Source: JAJCZZ01 sp964569085
GTDB taxonomy: Bacteria > Gemmatimonadota > Gemmatimonadetes > Longimicrobiales > Gaopeijiaceae
DNA: 64,000 nucleotides
Assembly (NCBI GenBank): GCA_964569085.1
Contig: CAZMTA010000021.1
Span: 1 to 64,000 of the forward strand
Direction of reading: 5' to 3'
The stretch's first letter is position 1; every line of letters starts with the position of its first letter. Shown piece by piece: positions 57,558 to 64,000 of this stretch. Made by a program: the position numbers and the translations under genes. The notes below the pieces were generated by a model. It was not told where the DNA came from. It ran no database searches and saw only the letters and a list, made by a program, of their open reading frames with translations.

Positions 57558-58904
57558 TCAGCGCGCGGGGTCCAGGGGCAGGGCGAGCCGGGCCCGGGCG
57601 CCGGGGCCGTCGCCCCGGTTCTCCAGCGTGAGCGAGCCCCCGTGGCTCTCGGCGATCTGCCGGGAGAGGACGAGCCCGATCCCCGAGCCCCCGGGCTTGG
57701 TGGTGAAGAAGGGCACGAAGAGGTTGCCCGTGTCCCCCAGACCGGGCCCCTCGTCCTCCACCAGGAGGTGGAGCTCCCGGTCCCGGGTCTCCCACAGGAG
57801 CGTCACGGTCCCGTCGGGTCGGGTCTCCAGCGTGGCGTCCACGGCGTTGCGCACCAGGTTGATCAGCGCCTGCTCGAGCTGGTCCGGATCGGCCCGGACC
57901 GTCGTCTCCGGCCCGGGATGGGCCCGCACCGGGAGCCGGGTCTCCAGGTCCGCCACCCGCCGCACCAGGGGCCCCACCTCGACCCGGGACAGCTCCGGCG
58001 CCGGAAGGCGCGCGAGCTGGGCGTAGGACGCCATGAAGCGTCCGAGCGCCTCGGACCGGCTGGAGATCACGCGGAGGCCGCGCTCCACGTCCTCCGCCAG
58101 CTCCTCCGGGAGCTCCGCCCGACCCAGCATCCCCTGGAGGGACCCGGTGATGGACTTGATGGGGGCCAGGGAGTTGTTGATCTCGTGGGAGAGCACCCGG
58201 ATGATCCGCTTCCACGCCTGGCGCTCCTCCTCCCGCAGGGCCCGGGAGAGGTCCGAGAGGGCCAGGAGCTGGAGGGGGTAGCCCTCCTGCCGGACCACCG
58301 AGCGCCGGAGCTCCCACCGGCCGGTGCCCCCGGGGAAGGAGACCTCCAGCGTCCGGGGCGCGACGCCCTCCAGCGCGGCGTCCAGGCGCAGCTCCCCGGC
58401 CGTCTTGCCGATGAGCCGGTCCGACGGCTGGCCCAGGAGGCGCTCGCCGGCGCGGTTCACGATGCGCAGGGTGCCCTCGGGGTCGAAGGCGAAGACGGCC
58501 ACGTGGATCTCCTCCAGCACCTTCCGGAGCGTCTCGGTGGCCTCCACGGCCCCCAGGCGCTGCTCCCGGAGGATCTCCTCGAGGGCGTTCACCTCCATGT
58601 AGGCCAGGGAGAGGGGGTCGGTGGCGTCCCCGACCCGGGCCCGGATAGAGAAGTCCCCCTCCCGGAGCGCCGCCAGCATGTTGGCCAGCGTCCCCAGGGG
58701 GCGGGCCACCTGCTCCCGGAGCGCCACGGTGAGGCCACCCCACGAGCCCAGGAGGAGGATGGCGAGGGTCCACTGGACCCGTGGCGTCCAGGGCCCCACC
58801 CAGAGGAGGACGAGGGTGGTGACCACGCCCGGGAATCCCACCGCGAGGGCCAGGAGGACCACCCGCTGATCGTGGCTCAACCCCCGCCACCACCGGGAGC
58901 CCAT
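57558..58904 (-). CDS. NtrY-like sensor histidine kinase
   Basis: 448 residues. Two N-terminal transmembrane helices (14-37 and 45-60), a HAMP-like segment, and a PAS domain (EIHVAVFAFDPEGTLRIVNR) precede the HisKA domain. The phospho-His is in RVLSHEINNSLAPIKSITGS, and the HATPase domain has LINLVRNAVDA, VEDEGPGL, FFTTKPGGSGIGL. The HEINNSLAPI H-box is the type paired with NtrC-class regulators. It follows the regulator gene by 42 nt in the MacB-like operon. Almost no periplasmic loop lies between the helices, so it probably senses the membrane. Confidence 0.92.
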   Translation of the reverse strand: MGSRWWRGLSHDQRVVLLALAVGFPGVVTTLVLLWVGPWTPRVQWTLAILLLGSWGGLTVALREQVARPLGTLANMLAALREGDFSIRARVGDATDPLSLAYMEVNALEEILREQRLGAVEATETLRKVLEEIHVAVFAFDPEGTLRIVNRAGERLLGQPSDRLIGKTAGELRLDAALEGVAPRTLEVSFPGGTGRWELRRSVVRQEGYPLQLLALSDLSRALREEERQAWKRIIRVLSHEINNSLAPIKSITGSLQGMLGRAELPEELAEDVERGLRVISSRSEALGRFMASYAQLARLPAPELSRVEVGPLVRRVADLETRLPVRAHPGPETTVRADPDQLEQALINLVRNAVDATLETRPDGTVTLLWETRDRELHLLVEDEGPGLGDTGNLFVPFFTTKPGGSGIGLVLSRQIAESHGGSLTLENRGDGPGARARLALPLDPAR

Positions 58905-58946
58905 CAGGGACCGGGTCGGGGTGCGGGGGGGAGCGGACGCACCGGG

Positions 58947-60305
58947 CTACTCCTTCAGGTCGTGCCGCTGGAGCCGGCGGTACAGGGCGCTGCGGGAGAG
59001 GCCCAGCGACTCGGCGGCCCTGCTCACGTTGCCGCTGGAGCGCTCCAACGCCTTCTCGATGAGGAGCCGCTCGGCCTCGTCGAGCGTGAGCTCCTCCATG
59101 AGCGGGCTGCCGTCGTCCCGCCGGCGCAGGGAGAGGTCGGCGGCCTCGATGCGGCTCCCCCGGGCCATGAGCAGGGAGCGCTCCACGGCGTGCTCCAGCT
59201 CCCGGACGTTCCCGGGCCACGAGTGGCGCATGAGCGCGTCCATGGCCGGGTCGGAGAAGCCCTCCACGTCCCGCCCGTAGCGGTCGGCCAGGTGGTGGAG
59301 GAAGTGGGCGGCCAGGTGGGGGATGTCCTCCCGGCGCTCCCGGAGCGGCGGGAGCCGGATCTCCACCGTGTTGAGCCGATAGAGAAGGTCCTCCCGGAAG
59401 TCCCCCTCGGCCACGGCCTCGGCCAGGTTGGCGTTGGTGGCCGACAGGACCCGCACGTCCACCTTCCGCGTCTTGGACGACCCGACCCGCTGGATCTCGC
59501 CGGTCTCCAGGACCCGCAGGAGCTTGGCCTGCTGCTGGAGGGGCACGTTGGCGATCTCGTCGAGGAAGAGGGTGCCCCGGTCCGCCAGCTCGAAGCAGCC
59601 CACCCGGTCCATCTTGGCGTCGGTGAAGGCGCCCTTCACGTGGCCGAAGAGCTCGGACTCGAACACGCCCTCGCTGAAGCCTCCCGCGTTCACCGGCACC
59701 AGCGCCTTGTCCGACCGGCGCGACACGGCGTGGAGCCAGCGGGCCACCACCTCCTTGCCCGTGCCGTGCTCGCCCACGATGAGGACGTTGGCGTCCGAGG
59801 GGCCCACGCGCTCGATGATCTCCAGGACCGGCTCCATGGCCTCGGACTCGGCGATGAACTCCGGCGCGCCCTCGCCCTTGAGGCGCAGGTTCTCGCTCTC
59901 CAGGCGCTGGCTGCGGCGCAGCGCCCGTCCCAGCTCGACGTGGGTGCGGATCGTGGTCAGGAGGCGCTCGTTGTCCCAGGGCTTCTCGATGTAGTCCCGG
60001 GCCCCCCGGCGCATGGCCTCCACCGCCCCCTCCACGCTGCCCCACGCGGTCATGACCACCACCGGGAGGGTGGAATCCAGGGCCCGGAGCTCCGCCAGGA
60101 GGTCCATGCCCTCCTTCCCCGAGGTGGTGTCCCGGGTGTAGTTGAGGTCGATGAGGACCAGGTCGAAGTCGCCGGACTCCACGGCGCGGATCACCTGCCG
60201 CGGCGCCGTGGCGGTCTCGATGCCGTAGCCCTCGCCCTTGAGGAGGAGGCGGAGCGCCTCCAGGACGTCGGGCTGGTCGTCGGCGACGAGGATGCGGGAA
60301 GGCAC
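58947..60305 (-). CDS. NtrC-class response regulator with GAFTDA variant
   Basis: 452 residues. Receiver: RILVADDQPDVL, phospho-Asp in LVLIDLNYTRD, Lys in YIEKPWD. AAA+ domain: GEHGTGKEVVARWLHAVS (Walker A), LFLDEIAN (Walker B), RLNTVEIRLPPLRERREDIP and HSWPGNVRELEHAVERSL. Fis-type helix-turn-helix: SGNVSRAAESLGLSRSALYRRL. The sigma54-contact loop, normally GAFTGA, is GAFTDA (HVKGAFTDAKMDR). It may not activate sigma54 in the standard way. Probably controls the adjacent ABC genes. Confidence 0.93.
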   Translation of the reverse strand: MPSRILVADDQPDVLEALRLLLKGEGYGIETATAPRQVIRAVESGDFDLVLIDLNYTRDTTSGKEGMDLLAELRALDSTLPVVVMTAWGSVEGAVEAMRRGARDYIEKPWDNERLLTTIRTHVELGRALRRSQRLESENLRLKGEGAPEFIAESEAMEPVLEIIERVGPSDANVLIVGEHGTGKEVVARWLHAVSRRSDKALVPVNAGGFSEGVFESELFGHVKGAFTDAKMDRVGCFELADRGTLFLDEIANVPLQQQAKLLRVLETGEIQRVGSSKTRKVDVRVLSATNANLAEAVAEGDFREDLLYRLNTVEIRLPPLRERREDIPHLAAHFLHHLADRYGRDVEGFSDPAMDALMRHSWPGNVRELEHAVERSLLMARGSRIEAADLSLRRRDDGSPLMEELTLDEAERLLIEKALERSSGNVSRAAESLGLSRSALYRRLQRHDLKE

Positions 60306-60350
60306 GTGGGCGTCAGCGGGCCGGGGCGGACGGGACGGACACGACGCGGC

Positions 60351-61016
60351 TCACTCCTCGACGATCCAGCCGTCGCGGAGCTGGATGATGCGGTTGCCGT
60401 ACTCGGCGTACTTCTCGTTGTGGGTGACCTGGATGATCGTGGTGCCGTCCCGGTTCAGCTGGGCCAGGAGGTCCATGATCATCGTCCCCTGGGAGGTGTG
60501 GAGGCTCCCGGTGGGCTCGTCGGCCAGGATCATGGTGGGCTCGGCGATGATGGCGCGGGCCACGGCCACGAGCTGCTGCTGGCCGCCGGAGAGCTGGTTC
60601 GGGTAGAGATCCTTCTTCCCCACGATCTGGAAGCGGTCCAGGGCGTCGGCCACGATGGCCTGGCGGTCCTTCCGCTTCACGTTCCGGTAGGAGAGGGGGA
60701 TCTCCAGGTTCTCGTACACGGTGAGGTCGTCCAGGAGATGGTACTGCTGGAAGACGAACCCGATGTACTTCTTGTTCAGCTCGATGCGCTGCCGCGGCTT
60801 CATGCCGTGGACCGCCTCGCCGTGGAGCCAGTATTCGCCGCTCCAGTCCCCGTCCAGCATCCCCAGGATCGAGAGGAGCGTCGACTTCCCGGCCCCCGAC
60901 GGACCCATGATCGTCACGAACTCGCCGGGCTGGACGTCGGCGTCGATCCGGCGGAGCACGAAGGTCTCCCCGGCGCCCGTCTTGAAGGACTTCTCGATGT
61001 TGCGGAGCTTGATCAT
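60351..61016 (-). CDS. ABC transporter ATPase, MacB/LolD type
   Basis: 221 residues. Walker A TIMGPSGAGKSTLLSILGML, Q-loop FVFQQYHLLDDLT, signature NQLSGGQQQLVAVARAI, Walker B MILADEPTGSLH, H-loop VTHNEKY. This subfamily energises FtsX/MacB-fold permeases that act as mechanical transducers across the envelope rather than as channels. First gene of the ATPase-regulator-kinase set; its partner may be the ADOP permease upstream or another permease elsewhere. Confidence 0.9.
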   Translation of the reverse strand: MIKLRNIEKSFKTGAGETFVLRRIDADVQPGEFVTIMGPSGAGKSTLLSILGMLDGDWSGEYWLHGEAVHGMKPRQRIELNKKYIGFVFQQYHLLDDLTVYENLEIPLSYRNVKRKDRQAIVADALDRFQIVGKKDLYPNQLSGGQQQLVAVARAIIAEPTMILADEPTGSLHTSQGTMIMDLLAQLNRDGTTIIQVTHNEKYAEYGNRIIQLRDGWIVEE

Positions 61017-61178
61017 GGATCGGCCGTTGTGGGCGCGCCCGGTCCCGTGGGACCGTCGTGGCGCGCGTGGTCGTTCGACTCGGTTGTCACCGGTTGGACG
61101 GCCCCGGGGACGGCGGGGTTTCCCCCGCGTCCGGCCTTCCTCCGCCGCCGATGGGTCCGGTGGCGGCGGGGACCGGTA

Positions 61179-61207
61179 AAGCTACGTCCGCGCCCGGGTG
61201 GTGACTA
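61179..61207 (-). promoter_or_regulatory. Promoter of the MacB-type ATPase operon
   Basis: TAGTCA (61207-61202), 17-bp spacer, TAGCTT (61184-61179). It gives a leader of about 155 nt before the ATPase ATG, containing several GC-rich inverted repeats but no recognised RNA element. Confidence 0.5.
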
Positions 61208-61227
61208 CCGGTCGCGCCGGGCCCCCG

Positions 61228-61252
61228 GGCCCCCGGCCGGACGTCGGGGGCC
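61228..61252 (-). terminator. Hairpin after the ADOP permease gene
   Basis: GGCCCCC/GGGGGCC 7-bp stem with an 11-nt loop, 8 nt beyond the permease stop and just upstream of the ATPase promoter. No U-tract. Confidence 0.4.
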
Positions 61253-61260
61253 ACCCGCCG

Positions 61261-63717
61261 CTACTCCGCCCGCAGGGCCCGGGAGGGCTCCACCGACGCG
61301 GCCCGCCGCGCCGGAACCCAGGTGGCCGCCGCCACCACCGCGGCCAGGAGCGCCGCGACGCCGCCCAGCACCCATGGGTCCGCCGCGTCCAGCCCGATGA
61401 GGAACCCCTGGGACTGGAGCAGCCGCGCCAGCACCGCCGCCAGGGCCGCGCCCACCACCAGGCCCGGAAGGGCCAGCGCCATCATGCGCCGGACCAGGAG
61501 CCACACCACCCTCCCTCCCCCGGCGCCCAGCGCCATGCGCACCCCGATCTCCCGACGGCTGCGCGCCACCGACGAAGCCAGCACCCCGTAGATGCCCAGC
61601 GCCGCCAGGAAGAGCGCCAGGGCGCCCAGCGTCGTGGTGACGGCGGCGGCGAAGCGGTGCGGCAGCAGGCCCAGGGAGGTCCACCGCTCCACCGAGACGA
61701 CGGAGGTGAGCGCCAGCGCCGGCTCGACCTCCAGGACCGCCGTCCGGAGGGCCGGCGCGGCGGAGGCGGCTCCCCCCGGCGCGTCCAGGAGGACCTGGAA
61801 GGAGCCCCGGTAGTCCTGGCGGAGCGAGGTGTACACGAAGGGGCCCGGGGTGTCGAAGACGGCGTTGTTGTGGGTGTCCTCCACGACGCCCACGATGAGG
61901 GCCGGGGGGGCGTCCTCCGCGCCGACCCGGATCCGCCGGCCCACCGGCGAGGCCCCGCCCAGCACCTGCTCGCGGAAGGTCCGGCTCACCACCGCCACCG
62001 GCTCCGAGCCCTCCCGGTCCGACGGGAGGAAGGCCCGGCCCTCGAGGACCGGGATCGAGAGGGCCTCGAAGTAGCCCTCGGTGACCACGTTGAACTCGAC
62101 CCCCACCCCGCCCTCGGCCGGGATCCGGGCCTCGGGAAGGTCCACCGGCCACACCGAGGTGCCGTTGTTGGACAGGTCCAGCGGGAGGTCGATGGCCAGG
62201 GCCGCCCCCCGGGCGCCGGGCACGGAGCGGAGGCGCTCCAGGATCTCGGCCTGGAGGAGGCGCCCCTCTTCGGGACCGTATCCCTCGATGTCCAGGTCCA
62301 CCAGCGTCATGTAGGTGTCGGACGGGTCGAACCCCGACGACAGGCGTCCCGCCTGCTGGAGGGAGCGCAGGAAGAGCCCGGCCCCCACCAGGAGCACGAG
62401 GGAGAGCCCCACCTGGGCGGTGACGAACCCCGCGCGCAGGAGGCGACCGCGGCCACGCCCCGCGCCGGCCCCGTCCTTGAGGGAGGGGACCAGGTCCAGG
62501 CGCGTGGCGCCCAGCGCCGGGAGGAGGCCGAAGAGGAGCGCCGTCCCCAGCGTCGCCGCCGTGGAGAAGAGGAGGACCCGGCCGTCGGGGGTCAGGTCGA
62601 GCTCCAGCTCCACCGGAAGGGGGATCCCGTCCAGGGGGAGGGCCTGCACCCCCCACCAGGCGAGCGCCACTCCCGCGGCCCCGCCCATCAGGAAGATCAC
62701 CGAGCTCTCGGTGAGGAGCTGGCGCACCAGCCGACGACGTCCCGAGCCCAGCGCCAGGCGGACGGCGATCTCCTTCTCGCGGGCCAGGGCCCGGGCCAGG
62801 AACATCCCCGCCACGTTGGCGCAGGTGACCAGGAGGATGATGCCCACCAGCGCCATGAGCACCCCCAGGAAGGCCGTGGTCGGCCCCCGCCCGCCCCCGG
62901 GCACCGGCCCCAGCGCCACGGCTCGGAAGGTGCGGGTCTCGTTCGTCTCGGGGTGGGCCTCGCCCAGGCGTCGGCCCAGGTCGGCGAGCTGGGCGTTGAG
63001 CGTCTCCAGGGAGGCCCCGGCGGTCCGCAGCCCCAGGACCTGGAACCAGACCGAGCCCCGCTCCTCGAACCGTTCCTCCCGCCGGGTCATGGAGGGGAAC
63101 TGGACGATGGGCACGTAGACGTCGAGCCCCACCCCGATCATGTGGCCGCGGAAGCCCTCGCCCGTGACCCCCACCACCGTGTACGGCTGTCGGTTCAGGC
63201 GGAGGGTGGAGCCCACCACCCCGGGGTCGGCGCCCAGGCGCTCCACCCAGAAGTCGTGCCCCAGGACCGCGACCGGGTGCTGCCCCGGGCCGGTCTCCTC
63301 CGACGGGGCGAGCAGCCGCCCCAGGGCTGCGTCCACCCCCAGCGCCGGGAAGTAGGAGGGGGTCACGAAGGCGCCCATCACCACCTCGCCGGCGTCTCCC
63401 CGGCTCAGGCTCATGGGCTCGAAGCGGTACGCCGCCACCTCCTCCAGGGCGGGCACGCCCTCCCGGACGTCCCGGAAGTCCGGCCAGGCGAAGGAGTCGT
63501 GCCCTCCGTAGCGGACGTGGCTCCGTCCGATGTCCACGGCGCGCTCGGCGTGCTCGATGCCCGGCAGCGGCCGCAGGAGGACCGCATTCACCACCGAGAA
63601 GATGGCGGTGTTGGCCCCGATCCCCACGGCCAGCGAGATCCCCGCCACCAGGGCGAACACGGGCCGCCTCGCCATCTGGCGCACGGCATAGCGGAGGTCC
63701 TGGCGAAGTCGGTCCAT
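61261..63717 (-). CDS. ADOP/MacB-fold ABC permease
   Basis: 818 residues from ATG 63717 (MDRLRQDLRYAVRQMARRPV, the typical ADOP opening). Helix 1 (VFALVAGISLAVGIGANTAI) is followed by a periplasmic MacB-PCD domain, three helices near 350-480, and a second duplicated unit with another periplasmic domain. The final helices include RSRREIGVRMALGAGGGRVV and end with ARRAASVEPSRALRAE. The duplicated FtsX/MacB layout is characteristic of acidobacterial and gemmatimonadal ADOP permeases. Substrate unknown; possible roles include toxin or lipoprotein export and envelope stress. Confidence 0.9.
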   Translation of the reverse strand: MDRLRQDLRYAVRQMARRPVFALVAGISLAVGIGANTAIFSVVNAVLLRPLPGIEHAERAVDIGRSHVRYGGHDSFAWPDFRDVREGVPALEEVAAYRFEPMSLSRGDAGEVVMGAFVTPSYFPALGVDAALGRLLAPSEETGPGQHPVAVLGHDFWVERLGADPGVVGSTLRLNRQPYTVVGVTGEGFRGHMIGVGLDVYVPIVQFPSMTRREERFEERGSVWFQVLGLRTAGASLETLNAQLADLGRRLGEAHPETNETRTFRAVALGPVPGGGRGPTTAFLGVLMALVGIILLVTCANVAGMFLARALAREKEIAVRLALGSGRRRLVRQLLTESSVIFLMGGAAGVALAWWGVQALPLDGIPLPVELELDLTPDGRVLLFSTAATLGTALLFGLLPALGATRLDLVPSLKDGAGAGRGRGRLLRAGFVTAQVGLSLVLLVGAGLFLRSLQQAGRLSSGFDPSDTYMTLVDLDIEGYGPEEGRLLQAEILERLRSVPGARGAALAIDLPLDLSNNGTSVWPVDLPEARIPAEGGVGVEFNVVTEGYFEALSIPVLEGRAFLPSDREGSEPVAVVSRTFREQVLGGASPVGRRIRVGAEDAPPALIVGVVEDTHNNAVFDTPGPFVYTSLRQDYRGSFQVLLDAPGGAASAAPALRTAVLEVEPALALTSVVSVERWTSLGLLPHRFAAAVTTTLGALALFLAALGIYGVLASSVARSRREIGVRMALGAGGGRVVWLLVRRMMALALPGLVVGAALAAVLARLLQSQGFLIGLDAADPWVLGGVAALLAAVVAAATWVPARRAASVEPSRALRAE

Positions 63718-64000
63718 GACGGGCGGGGCAACGAGGATCGGAAGCCGCCGGGCGGCCGGGAGACGCCTCGCTCTACGAGGGGTGTCCGACCCCGGTTTCA
63801 GCGGCGGGCCGGCGGTCCGCGCCCGACGACGCGAACCACGACGACCCCGGCCCCCTCGCGGGGGACCGGGGCCGACTGCGTCCGGGAGGGAGCGGGGACC
63901 CCGGGGGGACCCCACGGGGTTCCGGTCCCACCCCCTCTCCGGACCCGGGCCGCGGATCCTCCGCGCCCGGATCGGGTCCCTCGGGACCCGGAAGGCTCGG
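63718..64000. other. Intergenic end of the window
   Basis: No convincing coding sequence. Two hairpins: 63845-63871 (CCCCGG-CCCC paired across a 3-nt loop with one mismatch) and 63974-63989 (GGGTCCC/GGGACCC with a TC centre). The first may terminate transcripts of a gene beyond the window. A TAGAGC at about 63770 (minus strand) is the only AT-bearing hexamer upstream of the permease gene. Confidence 0.5.

Noticed and set aside
1..64000. CRISPR arrays, insertion sequences, prophage or integration sites
   Set aside because: No regularly spaced repeats, transposase, integrase or phage genes were found. The partial tRNA at the left edge has no integrase beside it in the window.

Overview
The window is very GC-rich, gene-dense bacterial chromosome. 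I infer Gemmatimonadota, or a close relative in the Acidobacteriota/Gemmatimonadota sphere. The reasons are the combination of a large ADOP/MacB-type permease, two six-bladed beta-propeller lipoproteins, exported proteins with signal peptides ending in (A/S)AQ, a bacillithiol-type glycosyltransferase (BshA), RNase Y and extensive ATGA/GTGA/TTGA gene overlaps. No 16S rRNA or single-copy marker set is present to prove the phylum. I see no phage, insertion sequence or CRISPR array.

Layout. 1-65: 3'-truncated tRNA-Gly(GCC) on the minus strand. 0.27-1.9 kb: exported beta-barrel-like protein. 2-10.2 kb (minus): folD-xseA-xseB-ispA-dxs-nadK-recN, joining one-carbon metabolism, DNA repair and isoprenoid precursor supply. 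10.3-18.8 kb (minus): infC-rpmI-rplT-pheS-pheT-(zapB-like)-zapA, then rny and a propeller lipoprotein; infC starts at ATC behind a long structured leader. 18.85-21.3 kb (minus): thrS, preceded by what reads as a complete ribosome-mediated attenuator (Thr-rich leader peptide, antiterminator, terminator), and a small unknown gene. 21.6-35.8 kb: accessory and envelope genes in both orientations: ABC exporter, second propeller lipoprotein, duplicated M42-like peptidase, calcium-repeat lipoprotein, LACTB-like serine hydrolase, DinB protein, small barrel protein, ArsR/SRPBCC pair, hybrid histidine kinase and a SPOR-like lipoprotein. 36-38.1 kb (minus): groES-groL under a perfect CIRCE operator, with four large inverted repeats downstream. 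38.2-50.1 kb (minus): an orphan class I isoprenoid synthase, then secD-secF-tatD-mutL-miaA-bshA-uppP-nadC-birA-coaX, mostly overlapping. 50.2-53.3 kb (minus): GspE/PilB ATPase fused to a receiver domain, and a receiver-GGDEF protein. 53.4-57 kb (minus): ECF sigma factor, membrane anti-sigma factor and two exported HEAT-repeat proteins. 57.2-63.7 kb: FixH/YtkA-like lipoprotein, then NtrY/NtrC-type kinase and regulator, MacB-type ATPase and ADOP permease.

The sequence itself gives a promoter grammar. TTGACM, 17 bp, then YANCYT recurs upstream of the tRNA, infC, thrS and secD, and TANCTT-like -10 boxes stand alone upstream of several other genes. At thrS, recN and arsR the -10 box lies so close to the start codon that the mRNAs should be leaderless.

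The most interesting items are the thrS leader-peptide attenuator, the infC leader, the sigma/anti-sigma/HEAT operon with its alternating FW/Fx repeat signature, the secretion ATPase-receiver fusion beside a GGDEF protein, the hairpin cluster after groL, and the ArsR-type operator sitting on its own start codon.
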